Shown here: positions 1-8,220 of the stretch, piece by piece
Position numbering within the stretch: the stretch's first letter is position 1
How the letters are laid out: each line of letters starts with the position of its first letter
DNA from: PALSA-612 sp963755155
GTDB taxonomy: Bacteria; Actinomycetota; Thermoleophilia; Gaiellales; Gaiellaceae
Assembly: GCA_963755155.1 (NCBI GenBank)
Contig: CAVWIV010000015.1
Coordinates: forward strand, 62,001-126,000
DNA: 64,000 nucleotides
Direction of reading: 5' to 3'
Position numbers and translations under genes: made by a program
The notes under the pieces: generated by a model
Database searches by the model: none
What the model saw: only the letters and a program-made list of their open reading frames with translations
What the model was told of the DNA's origin: nothing

Positions 1-72
1 CTCGACCTCCAGGCGGCGCTCGAGGCCGGGGAAGAGCGGGGGCAGCGTCGAGGGGAGGTAGACGTCGGCCAT
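1..72 (-). CDS. MoaD/ThiS-like small sulfur carrier (partial)
   Basis: Only the first 24 codons lie inside the window; the gene starts at the ATG complementary to 70-72 and runs off the left edge. The peptide begins MADVYLPSTLPPLFPG, a β-strand plus proline/leucine turn like the start of MoaD/ThiS-type ubiquitin-fold proteins, whose C-terminal GlyGly is thiocarboxylated to donate sulfur to cofactors. The ATG lies one base past the stop of the sialidase-like gene upstream, so the two are probably one transcript. From memory of the family, a MoaD-like gene often follows this type of Asp-box protein in actinobacteria. The diagnostic GG end is outside the window, so the call leans on the neighbour. 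Confidence 0.5.
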   Translation of the reverse strand, partial: MADVYLPSTLPPLFPGLERRLEVE

Positions 73-73
73 G

Positions 74-1150
74 TCAGGCGACCAGCGCCACCTCGACCGA
101 CGTGATGCCCGGCAGGTAGCTCGCGATCTCGTTCCAGCTGTCGCCCTCGTCGGCGCTCGCAAACACCTGGCCGGTGCTCGTGCCGAAGTAGAGGCCGGGC
201 GTATCGAGCGAGTCGATCGCCATCCCCTCGCGGAGCACACCGACGTACGCGCCGTTCTGCGGCAGGCCGCGGTCGAGCCGCTGCCAGGTGGAGCCCGCGT
301 CGCGCGTGCGCCACACAGCCGCCTCGCCGTCGGGCATGCACCGGGTGTGGCCGGCATCGAGCGGGATGACGTAGAAGCTGTCGCGGTCGTGAGGGTGGAC
401 TGCGGCGGCGAACCCGAACTCGCTCGGCAGCCCCTCGGTGATCTCCACCCAGGACTGCGCGGCGTCGTCCGAGCGGTGCATGCCGACGTGGTTCTGCTGG
501 TACATGCGAGCGTCGTCCGTGGGTGAGAGCACGAGCTTGTGGACGCAGTAGCCCACCTCGGGGTTCTCCTGCGGCCAGTCGGCACGTAGCCCCTTGTTCC
601 GCGGCGCCCACGTCTCGCCGCCGTCGGTGGTCTCGAAGATGCTGTGCCCCTGCACGATCACCCAGAGCCGTTCCGGATCGGTCGGGTGCGGGAGGATCGC
701 CGACAGGCCCAGATGTCCCGGAGGCTGGTTGTCGGGGTTGTTCCACTTGTCCCGTCCGGGGAGCCCGTCCAGCGTCGTCAGCAGCGAGAACGTCTGGCCG
801 CCGTCGCGGCTCTCGAACAGGCCGGCGGCCTCGGCGCCCACCAGCAGGCGTCCATGAGCGGCGGCGACGCTGGAGATCTTGGAGAGCTTCAGCTCGCCGT
901 CGGGATAGCCGAGGCCTTCGCTCGAGTGCTCCCACGTCTCGCCGAGGTCGGGGCTTCGCCACACCGCGGAGCCGTGCCACTCGCTTGCCGCCGAGGCGTA
1001 GATCGAGCCCGAGTCTTCGTCGTAGATCGCGTGGTAGACCGGCCAGCCTTCGCAGAACGGGCCGCGGAGCTTCCACTTGCCGCGATCCTCGCCGCTCTCC
1101 AGGATGAAGCACCCTTTTCGCGTGCCGACGAGCAAGAGCATCCGCGCCAT
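74..1150 (-). CDS. Sialidase-like Asp-box β-propeller protein
   Basis: The 358-residue product starts MARMLLLVGTRKGCFIL; the ATG at 1150 is preceded by a GGAGGG ribosome site, and the longer reading frame into the tRNA is not used. At least six Asp-box motifs (SPDLGETW, SRDGGQTF, TTDGGETW, SDDAAQSW, TRDAGSTW, SADEGDSW) are spaced through the chain, which is the hallmark of a six-bladed BNR/sialidase-fold propeller. There is no signal peptide, so it should be cytoplasmic. Many such proteins are annotated exo-α-sialidase or 'WD40/YVTN glycosyl hydrolase' without proven activity; I see no complete sialidase Arg triad and would not assign a substrate. It is followed at one base by a MoaD-like gene. 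Confidence 0.8.
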   Translation of the reverse strand: MARMLLLVGTRKGCFILESGEDRGKWKLRGPFCEGWPVYHAIYDEDSGSIYASAASEWHGSAVWRSPDLGETWEHSSEGLGYPDGELKLSKISSVAAAHGRLLVGAEAAGLFESRDGGQTFSLLTTLDGLPGRDKWNNPDNQPPGHLGLSAILPHPTDPERLWVIVQGHSIFETTDGGETWAPRNKGLRADWPQENPEVGYCVHKLVLSPTDDARMYQQNHVGMHRSDDAAQSWVEITEGLPSEFGFAAAVHPHDRDSFYVIPLDAGHTRCMPDGEAAVWRTRDAGSTWQRLDRGLPQNGAYVGVLREGMAIDSLDTPGLYFGTSTGQVFASADEGDSWNEIASYLPGITSVEVALVA

Positions 1151-1253
1151 ATCTAGTTCCCCTCCCTGTCTCGAAACTGTCAGATCCGTAGTTGTAGACG
1201 GCTGCGGCCAGCCGAAGTCATCGAATGGGTGGACGCTATACTGAGCGCCGCGT

Positions 1254-1327
1254 CGCGGGGTGGAGCAGTCAGGTAGCTCGCCGGGCTCATAACCCGGAGG
1301 TCGCAGGTTCAAATCCTGCCCCCGCTA
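1254..1327 (+). tRNA. Initiator tRNA-fMet (CAU)
   Basis: A full cloverleaf can be folded: a CGCGGGG acceptor strand pairs with CCCCGC, leaving C1 opposite T72 unpaired. The anticodon loop is CTCATAA on a stem with three consecutive G-C pairs (GGG/CCC), and the T-loop is GGTTCAAATCC. An unpaired first base pair together with three GC pairs in the anticodon stem are the initiator identity elements. CCA is not encoded (CTCG follows), so CCA must be added after transcription. A ρ-independent terminator follows directly. The gene stands at the left border of the Rhs-rich accessory segment, and a decayed copy of its 3' half occurs at 7877. Confidence 0.95.
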
Positions 1328-1331
1328 CTCG

Positions 1332-1356
1332 AAAGGCCCCGGAAACGGGGCCTTTT
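1332..1356 (+). terminator. Intrinsic terminator of tRNA-fMet
   Basis: AAAGGCCCCG, a GAAA loop and CGGGGCCTTTT form a strong stem ending in a T-run five bases after the tRNA. Confidence 0.85.
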
Positions 1357-1601
1357 CTGTCCACCTCCACCGCTGGCAGGCGAGATCTTTTGCCCGACTT
1401 TTGCCCTCGCGTCGGTCTTCGCCCGACCTGGATGCCTGGAATCAGGTACTGGTGGAACCGTTCCCCGGCTGCGGCCGCCAGCAATAGGAACGTCACGCAA
1501 TTTGCGACAAATGTGACTTGCGCACAAAGCCCAAGCCTGTTATGCCATCGACATCGTCCGGACACGCCGAGGAGCGGCTCGGCCCACAGTAGGAGGCCGC
1601 C

Positions 1602-4600
1602 ATGCCGCACGTGGCCCGTCGCTCGGCTCATCACCTCATCGTCCTGATCGCTGCCCTCGCCTACGCACGACGGCGCCGGCCAACCTTGCGTGCTTTCGCC
1701 TTGTCCCTCTTGATCCTCATCGCGCTACCGGCGGTCGCGCTCGCCGGCAGCGAACGCCTCGAGCGAGCGACCGATACGCAGATCGGCACCACCACCTACA
1801 CCCAGAACACGACCTGGACGACCGGCGGCTCGCCCTACATCCTGAACGGCAACGTCACCGTCGGCTCGGGCGTGACGCTGACAATCAACCCCGGCGTCGT
1901 CGTCAAGTTCAACGGGCAGCTCCGCGAACTGATCGTCAACGGCACGCTCTCAGCTGTCGGCTCCTCAGGGAGCCAGATCGTCTTCACCTCATACAAGGAC
2001 GACACGGTCGGCGGCGACTCGAATGGCGACGGCTCGGCGACCTCGCCTACCGCCGGCGATTGGTACCGGGTCCGCGTCACTGCAGGCACGTCCTCTGAGC
2101 TACGCCATGTCAAGGTGCGCTACGGCGGCTGGGGCTCTGCCAATGCCTCCTACGGCGCCGTCTGGGCGGAAGGCTCCTCGACCCAGGTCGCGGTCGGAAA
2201 CGCCGAGATCACGAACAACCAGCGCTCGGGGATCTATGTCCAGACGGGTGCCGGCGCCACCGTCTCCGCCTCCACGATCTCCTCGAACGCCAACGGCATC
2301 TCTGTCAATCAGGGCTGGGTGAAGGTCAAGCACCGTTCGTTCATCGAAGACAATTCAGCAGACGGTCTCAACTTCTCGCTCACCAGCGGCTACGCCGGAA
2401 CGACCTCTGCGATCACCGACTCCGACATCTCCGGAAACGCGAGCCGCGGCATCTACATCTCCGCCTACGGCCTCACCGCCTCCAAGCAACCGTACGGAAA
2501 CCGCAACAACATCTACGCAAACGGCCCGAGCCAGACCGGTGGCAAGCAGCTCGTCACGACGCAACGCCGTTGGGACGTCGACTGGAGCGGCAACTACTGG
2601 GGCTCCGACGTCTACTTCTGGAGGGCGGACGGCGTCTGCCAGGGCGTCTCTGAGGAGAGCTACGGCCATCTCTCCTACCGCTGGTCGAACCCGGCGCCGA
2701 CCGGCGGCCTGCCAACACCGCCCGACGGGCCGATCGCGCACGGAAACTACGTCGGCTTCTCTGGCGGGACAGTCGCCTACTGCCCGCGCGACGACTACCG
2801 GCTCTGGCAGACGGAGTACTCGCCCTTCTACCTCGGCGGCGAGCAGCCGGCGCTTCCCGACGGGCAGGCACTCGTCTGCGGGGCGATCCAGGGCTTCTTG
2901 AACAGCGTCAACCGCAGCGACCTGACCGCGTGCAAGTCCGACCCCGTCAACTCCGGCACCGGCAACTTCAACCACGTGACGACCGATATCAGCCTGCCCG
3001 GCGTCGGCGTCACGTTCTCCTTCATCCGCTCCTACAACTCACTGAACGTCCACTCGGGAACGCTCGGTCAGGGCTGGACGCACAACCAGTCGGCACGCCT
3101 CGAGCTCAAGGCTTCCGGCGATGTCGTCTTTCACGACCTCGATGGTCAGCGCTACGAGTACGCCCTAGAGCAAGGCGGAAGCTTCACGCCACCGCCGGGA
3201 GCACTGGCAACGCTCGAGAGCGTAGGTGGCAGCTACACCGTCACGGCCGCGAACCGCGTCATCTACAGCTTCGACTCGAACGGCCGTCTGACGAGCCTCG
3301 AGGACGGAAACGGCGAGGGCATGAGCTACGCCTACAACTCCGGCCGAGTCTCGACCGTCACCGATGCAGTGGGCCGCGAGATGACGTTCAGCTACGACGG
3401 GAACGGGAAGCTCACGCAGGTCTCGGTGCCCGACGGCCGGAGCGTTTCCTACGGCTACACGAGCGGGCGCCTCACGTCCGTGACCGACGTTCGCGGCAAG
3501 GTGTGGACCTACGCCTACGAGTCGCACGGCCTGCTGGAGAAGGAGACAGATCCGCTGTCGCACGTGGTGTTCCGAAATGTCTATGGCTCTGATGGCCGCG
3601 TCGCCGAGCAGCTCGACGCGCTGAACAACGAGACGACCTTCGAGTGGGACTACGAGACGCAGACCCAGACGCTCACCGACCCGAGAACCAACGAGTGGAA
3701 GGACGTCTACGAGGGGAACGTGCTCGTGGCGCGGATCGATCCCTTCGACTCGGAAACGAGTTACGCCTACGACTCAAGCCTCAACCGGACGAGCCAAACC
3801 GACCCACTCGGAAAGACCTGGACGATGACTTACGACGCGCGCGGGAACATGTTGACCCGCACCGCGCCGTCACCGCTCTCCTACGAGGAGGAGTGGACGT
3901 ACAGCGCAGACAACGATGTCTTGAGCTACACGAATGGACGCGGCAACACGACCTCGTACGACTACGACGCAGACGGCAACCTGACGGAGATCACCCAACC
4001 CGGCAGCGTCGTCACCGAGCTGGCCTACAGCGCCCCCGGGCTCCTCACGAGCGTGACCGACCCGCGTGCAGAGATCTGGGCTCTCGACTACGACGCCGAC
4101 GGCAATCTCGACTCCGTCAGCTCACCGCTCGGTCATGAGGCGACTGCGAGCTACGACGACGCCGGCCGCCCCACCTCGATCGTCGATCCGCGAGGAAACG
4201 AAACCGGCGCAGATCCCGAGGACTACGACTGGATCTTCACCTACAACGCCGCCGGGCGGCCGCTGACCGTTACGAACCCGTTGGGGAACGTGACCACGCT
4301 CGCCTACGACGACGACGGCCGCCTGACGAGCGTGACCGACGCACGGAGCAACACGACAAGCTATGGCTACAACGCCGCCGACCGGCTGACGACGGTCACT
4401 GCGCCGGGTAGTGCCGTCACGACCTACGCCTACGACGCAGTCGGCAACGCCACGAGCAAGACCGATGCGAACACCAATCAGACGACCTACGCATACGACG
4501 CCGGCAATAGGCCGACGAGCGTCACCTCTCCCGAGAGCAGGACGTGGGAGTACGCCTACGATGACGGTAACCACCTGACCGAGCTGACGCTTCCCTCCAC

Positions 4601-6404
4601 GGGAACGATCGGCTCGAGCTACGACGCGATCGGCCGTCTGATCGGCGTCGACTACTCGGACGCGACACCCGACGTCGCTTTTACCTACGACGCGAACGGC
4701 AACCTCACGGAGATGGAGGACGGCGAAGGCACGGCGGAGTCCGAGTTCGATGCGCTCGATCGGCTGACGAGCGTCACTCGTGGCGAGGACGCCTTCGCTT
4801 ACAGCTACGACGATGGCTCGAACATCACCGAGCGCTCGTTGCCCGACGGCCGCGAGATCACCTACAACTACGACGACGACGGGCTGCTCTCGAGCCTGAC
4901 GACGGGCGGCCTCACCACCTCCTACGACTACGACGCCGCCGGCAACGTCACGGAGGCGACGCTTCCTTCGGGAAACGGCTACGTCGAGGACCGCACGTAC
5001 GATCGCGCCGGTCGCCTGACACGGGTGAAGTCGGTCAAGAGTGCCTCGACTCTGGCCGATTTCACCTACACATTGAACGCCGTCGGAGATCCCACCCAGG
5101 TTGTCCGCGCGGGCGCGCTCTCGAGCACGGAGACGCTCACCTACGACTCCCGGAACCGGCTGACCGAGGCTTGCCTGCAGTCGTCCTGCCCAGGCGGCTC
5201 CGATCCCTTCATCCGCTTCACCTACGACGGCGTCGGAAACCGGTTGACAGAGGTGCGCCCGGCGGGAACGACAAGCTATTCCTACAACGACGACGACCAA
5301 CTGACGCAAGCCGGCGCCGTCTCCTACGACTACGACGACAACGGAAACGAGATCCAGGCTGGCTCGCGGACCTTCACGTTCGATCTGGCCGGCCACATGG
5401 CTTCGACCACGCTGTCCAGCCAGACGACGAGCTACGACTATGACGGGCTCGGCAACCGCATCCGGGAGACGACGGGAAGCGATGTCATCGATTCCTTCTG
5501 GGACGTCAATGCTGGTCCCGCACTCCTCACGCTCGAGCGGGATGGCGATGAAGAGACGCTTCGCAGCTACACGCACGGCCTCGGGCTCGTCTCCATGCTC
5601 ACTGGCGGCGCCCAGCACTACTTCCACGGAGATCTGCTGGGCTCGATCGCCAACGTCACCTCCGCGAACGGCACCAAGGAATGGACGTACGCCTACGAGG
5701 CCTACGGCACGCCGCGGACGACGACCCAGGACGACGGAGGCGCTCCGGCTAACCGGATCCGCTTCGCCGGCGAGTACGGAGACGGCTCCGGGCTCTCGAA
5801 CCTCCGCGCGCGGGTGTACGACCCGGCGACCGGTCGCTTCACTTCGCAGCAGTCGATGCCGACTGAGCTCGGGGCGCCGGCCAGCTCGAGCTACGGCTAC
5901 GCAGACGGCAATCCCAGTTCGCGGGTCTCGCCGACCGGGATCGGTTCGTCGCGTCCTCCCGCGTCGGAAGGCTGCGGGCCCGGCATCACGCGCTGCTCGC
6001 TCGAGAAGCTCGCCAATGCGCCTTGTCCTCCACCGCTCGTTCCTTACATGGGGCTTCCCGGCTTCAAGCAAGACTGGCTAGCCGGCTACTACGCGGTCTG
6101 CGAGGGGCTGAACGCGATGCTTCGACAGCAGCTTCGAGAGCTTGACTCAGAAAGACGCAGCGGCTGCCAAGACACGACGGCCAAGTGGGTCGTAGGCTCC
6201 GTAGGCGTAGGCTCAGGGGCGACCTTGGCGCGGATCGTGTTCTGGGCGACACGCACCGCGAAGTTCGCGACGTTCACCGCTCCTGGGCCGTGGGGATTCT
6301 TTACCAGGCTTGTCGCGCCGATTGTTCTCACCAAGTCGGCAGCACTAGGCTACGGCTCCGCGGGAACTCTCGCAGGCCTGGGCATCTACTGCGCTACGCA
6401 ATAG
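1602..6404 (+). CDS. Complete Rhs/YD-repeat polymorphic toxin-type secreted protein (Rhs1)
   Basis: The 1600-residue protein has AGGAGG six bases before its ATG. It has a long Arg-rich N-terminal signal/membrane segment (residues about 28-50, ending ALPAVALAGS), a right-handed β-helix (about 60-330, with GIY/GISV rungs and paired Asn turns), and a DUF6531-like entry segment (about 447-500, DPVNSGTGNF and SLPGVGVTF). YD repeats follow from about 560 to 1290, then the Rhs core (YDPATGRFTSQQ, about 1405) and a variable tip of about 150 residues. The tip is Cys- and Gly-rich with a hydrophobic end (VVGSVGVGSGATLARIVFW) and matches no toxin I recognise; it could insert into membranes. It resembles WapA-type contact toxins of Gram-positives. 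Three small membrane-protein genes follow and are immunity candidates. The reading frame is intact, unlike the two other Rhs copies here. Confidence 0.9.
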   Translation: MPHVARRSAHHLIVLIAALAYARRRRPTLRAFALSLLILIALPAVALAGSERLERATDTQIGTTTYTQNTTWTTGGSPYILNGNVTVGSGVTLTINPGVVVKFNGQLRELIVNGTLSAVGSSGSQIVFTSYKDDTVGGDSNGDGSATSPTAGDWYRVRVTAGTSSELRHVKVRYGGWGSANASYGAVWAEGSSTQVAVGNAEITNNQRSGIYVQTGAGATVSASTISSNANGISVNQGWVKVKHRSFIEDNSADGLNFSLTSGYAGTTSAITDSDISGNASRGIYISAYGLTASKQPYGNRNNIYANGPSQTGGKQLVTTQRRWDVDWSGNYWGSDVYFWRADGVCQGVSEESYGHLSYRWSNPAPTGGLPTPPDGPIAHGNYVGFSGGTVAYCPRDDYRLWQTEYSPFYLGGEQPALPDGQALVCGAIQGFLNSVNRSDLTACKSDPVNSGTGNFNHVTTDISLPGVGVTFSFIRSYNSLNVHSGTLGQGWTHNQSARLELKASGDVVFHDLDGQRYEYALEQGGSFTPPPGALATLESVGGSYTVTAANRVIYSFDSNGRLTSLEDGNGEGMSYAYNSGRVSTVTDAVGREMTFSYDGNGKLTQVSVPDGRSVSYGYTSGRLTSVTDVRGKVWTYAYESHGLLEKETDPLSHVVFRNVYGSDGRVAEQLDALNNETTFEWDYETQTQTLTDPRTNEWKDVYEGNVLVARIDPFDSETSYAYDSSLNRTSQTDPLGKTWTMTYDARGNMLTRTAPSPLSYEEEWTYSADNDVLSYTNGRGNTTSYDYDADGNLTEITQPGSVVTELAYSAPGLLTSVTDPRAEIWALDYDADGNLDSVSSPLGHEATASYDDAGRPTSIVDPRGNETGADPEDYDWIFTYNAAGRPLTVTNPLGNVTTLAYDDDGRLTSVTDARSNTTSYGYNAADRLTTVTAPGSAVTTYAYDAVGNATSKTDANTNQTTYAYDAGNRPTSVTSPESRTWEYAYDDGNHLTELTLPSTGTIGSSYDAIGRLIGVDYSDATPDVAFTYDANGNLTEMEDGEGTAESEFDALDRLTSVTRGEDAFAYSYDDGSNITERSLPDGREITYNYDDDGLLSSLTTGGLTTSYDYDAAGNVTEATLPSGNGYVEDRTYDRAGRLTRVKSVKSASTLADFTYTLNAVGDPTQVVRAGALSSTETLTYDSRNRLTEACLQSSCPGGSDPFIRFTYDGVGNRLTEVRPAGTTSYSYNDDDQLTQAGAVSYDYDDNGNEIQAGSRTFTFDLAGHMASTTLSSQTTSYDYDGLGNRIRETTGSDVIDSFWDVNAGPALLTLERDGDEETLRSYTHGLGLVSMLTGGAQHYFHGDLLGSIANVTSANGTKEWTYAYEAYGTPRTTTQDDGGAPANRIRFAGEYGDGSGLSNLRARVYDPATGRFTSQQSMPTELGAPASSSYGYADGNPSSRVSPTGIGSSRPPASEGCGPGITRCSLEKLANAPCPPPLVPYMGLPGFKQDWLAGYYAVCEGLNAMLRQQLRELDSERRSGCQDTTAKWVVGSVGVGSGATLARIVFWATRTAKFATFTAPGPWGFFTRLVAPIVLTKSAALGYGSAGTLAGLGIYCATQ

Positions 6405-6406
6405 CA

Positions 6407-6823
6407 ATGACTAGCGGCCGTCTCGCAAGAACAACTACAGCACTCTCGCTCGTGTTGGTTCTCGTCTTGTTTTCGGCCGGAATCTTTAACCTACTGACGG
6501 GTGAAATTGGCAGCCGCAGCCTGTCGATCCTGGCGCTGTTCTTCAGTGCAATCCTGCTGCCCTCGACGATCCGCGAACTAACCGTACCTCAGTCGGCAAC
6601 GGGACGACCGATCGCAGAGCCTCGGCAAGCGCGGCCGCAGCTTGCGGCAGGATGCGCTGCGGCCGTGGTCGCCGTGATAGGCACCGCGGTTGCTGTTTGG
6701 AGCTTAACCTCGACCATGGATTCGATGTTTACGCTCTTGGCATTCTGTGTCACCGTTGGGGCCGGAGCCGCTGCCGTCGAATACTTCGCACGAGCACGAA
6801 GTTCCCACGCCGAGCGCGAGTAG
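6407..6823 (+). CDS. Small four-helix membrane protein, candidate Rhs1 immunity protein
   Basis: The ATG lies two bases after the Rhs1 stop, so the two are translated from one message. The 138-residue product has about four hydrophobic helices (starting at ALSLVLVLVLFSAGIFNLL, LSILALFFSAILL, LAAGCAAAVVAVIGTAVAV and FTLLAFCVTVGAGAAAVEY) with a short basic/acidic tail. I do not recognise a family. Position directly after a toxin tip is the standard place for an immunity gene, and an integral-membrane product would fit a tip that acts on membranes; both are inference from context. Confidence 0.7.
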   Translation: MTSGRLARTTTALSLVLVLVLFSAGIFNLLTGEIGSRSLSILALFFSAILLPSTIRELTVPQSATGRPIAEPRQARPQLAAGCAAAVVAVIGTAVAVWSLTSTMDSMFTLLAFCVTVGAGAAAVEYFARARSSHAERE

Positions 6824-6825
6824 CG

Positions 6826-7209
6826 GTGGGCTCTGCGTGCCGACGCAAGCTATATTGGGACATTCAGCACGTGGAGCGCCGCGAAGTAGACGGGCCACCT
6901 TGGCGATGGCTGCACGACCTCGCTGTTGCCGCTGTCCTCGGAGGCGCGGCTGTATGCGCCGGGCTCACGGGAATTTGGTGGTTAATCGCGGTTGGTGTCG
7001 TCGTTGGTCTCGCCATAACGCATGTGTGGGGGTACTTCGTACGCCGCCGCGTTAGGCGAGCGTTGAACAACGGAATCATCCTCGACTGGAACCGAGCCGA
7101 GTGGCGACGGCAAGCGCGCTTTGGGAAGGTGACAGCCCTCTGGGTAGTGGCGTACTTCGCCGTGGTCGGGCTTGCCCTAATCGTCCTCACCGTCATCAAA
7201 GCGTCCTGA
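6826..7209 (+). CDS. Small three-helix membrane protein of unknown function
   Basis: The frame opens with a GTG two bases after the preceding stop; a second GTG at 6871 would give a 112-residue form and is equally possible. The product has a pair of hydrophobic helices (LAVAAVLGGAAVCAGLTG and WWLIAVGVVVGLAITHVWG), an Arg-rich loop (RRRVRRAL), then a final helix (VVAYFAVVGLALIVLTVI). There is no recognised domain. It sits in the same tight plus-strand run as Rhs1 and its first downstream gene, so it may be a second immunity or accessory protein. Confidence 0.55.
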   Translation: MGSACRRKLYWDIQHVERREVDGPPWRWLHDLAVAAVLGGAAVCAGLTGIWWLIAVGVVVGLAITHVWGYFVRRRVRRALNNGIILDWNRAEWRRQARFGKVTALWVVAYFAVVGLALIVLTVIKAS

Positions 7210-7350
7210 CACTGCTTCGCTTTCGGTGGAGGCTGATGGCTCGCCGCAGCGTCGTGTGCTTGTACTTCGCTGACAGCGTGGGTCCACGTGCACCGCGTCC
7301 AACTCGGATTGGGGAGGCACGAATCATGTACTGCACCGATACCTACACGC

Positions 7351-7479
7351 GTGCCGACCTACATCTGGGTCATATTGCTCGTCATGACTGGTGGTGGAGT
7401 CTGGATCGCCGCCGAGAAGAACAGATCGCTCCTACTCGGTGCCGTGCTCGGCTTGATCGGCTGGGCGATTCTCGCCTAG
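7351..7479 (+). CDS. Possible 42-residue membrane peptide
   Basis: A GTG-started frame encodes VPTYIWVILLVMTGGGVWI, a short charged turn (AAEKNRS) and a second helix (LLLGAVLGLIGWAILA), i.e. a two-helix hairpin. No clear ribosome-binding site is visible, so it may not be translated. If real it is the third small membrane product after Rhs1. Confidence 0.3.
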   Translation: MPTYIWVILLVMTGGGVWIAAEKNRSLLLGAVLGLIGWAILA

Positions 7480-7656
7480 CTTCCTCGCGGACAGTCCGCG
7501 TAGCCGAGCGGCATCCTTCCGCAGCACGCGACGACGTAGCGCCAATCCCACTTGCTTCACGGTGCGCCGAGACACGCGTCAGAGCTCCGGTTTTCGGTTC
7601 TCAGTCGAGGAGTGAGACAATGGAGCCGGTCCGAGCGGTCGGTCCACCTCCTCCAG

Positions 7657-7684
7657 AGGGTTTGAAAGCTGTCTCATGAGGGGC
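7657..7684 (+). repeat. 28-bp direct repeat, copy 1
   Basis: A perfect 28-base match beginning AGGGTTTGAAAGCTGTCTCA recurs at 11403-11430 in the same orientation. The two copies bracket 3.7 kb that holds the tRNA remnant, the orphan Rhs tip, its lipoprotein and two membrane-protein genes. No transposase lies inside. Confidence 0.75.
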
Positions 7685-7876
7685 GCCAAGTAGACCGGAT
7701 TCAACCCAAACCCGAGAAGGTGAGGTCTGCGTTTGATCTCCTGAAATGCCTCGTGCAGCCAGGCCGGCAAGCCCGCCAGACGGACGGGACGGTCGATTTC
7801 AGGTGGGGAGTGGCGGCCCATCGTGCCACGAGAGGACCCGAACCTGGGGAGCCGCAGTTTGACTTCAGAGCGCACC

Positions 7877-7995
7877 ACCCGGAGGTCGCAGGTTCAAAAT
7901 CCCGCGCTCGCCACTTGAAGAGCCCCGGCAACGGGGCCTACTCTCTTGCCCGGCTCGTCATCGGCGGCCGGACTTTTGCCCCACTTCTGCCCTCA
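7877..7995 (+). other. Decayed copy of tRNA-fMet 3' half and its downstream flank
   Basis: Bases 7877-7898 are identical to 1292-1313 of the initiator tRNA (end of the anticodon stem, variable loop, T-arm). The copy then diverges by an extra A and substitutions, followed by a cognate of the terminator (AGCCCCGGCAACGGGGCC) and by a GGACTTTTGCCCC stretch matching the sequence about 60 bases after the tRNA. No 5' half or cloverleaf is present. It looks like the far attachment-site half of an integrated element, or a partial duplication, and not a functional tRNA. The surrounding 7480-8220 holds no convincing gene; its short frames read through this remnant. Confidence 0.65.
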
Positions 7996-8220
7996 TGGGG
8001 TTCAGATGACCGCTCCCCGACGTGAGCGAAGCGACCCTGGCGTCACTCAGTCAGCGTGCTCGAGGAAAGCAGTGACATCGCGATAGTGGGCCACCTGGTG
8101 CGGTCGGAGCACGTCCCACAACTCGTCCTCAGCATGCGCATCCGGGTTTATCAGCGTGGGGGAGCGCAGGGCATCGTTCGCGTGGGCTGCAGCGCCGAAG
8201 AAGTATCGAGCGTGGAAGTG

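Noticed and set aside
1254..1327. C1-T72 instead of C1-A72 in the initiator tRNA
   Set aside because: The pair is unpaired in either case, which is the initiator requirement; from memory T72 is normal in actinobacterial initiator tRNAs, so this is not a novelty.
1287..1634. Short minus frame across the tRNA ending GAGFEPATSGL
   Set aside because: This peptide arises from antisense reading of a tRNA T-arm and is a frequent false gene call. The similar frame at 7701-7931 is the same effect from the tRNA remnant.
3300..5500. Regularly spaced repeats that could suggest a CRISPR array or satellite
   Set aside because: The period comes from YD motifs of 20-25 codons inside an intact reading frame; repeat units vary and there are no constant repeats with unique spacers.
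4122..6071. 649-codon open frame on the minus strand opposite Rhs1
   Set aside because: It is the shadow of the periodic YD repeats: codons such as TACGAC read on the opposite strand as GTCGTA and rarely form stops. The product is low-complexity Arg/Val/Gly and Rhs1 on the plus strand is clearly real.
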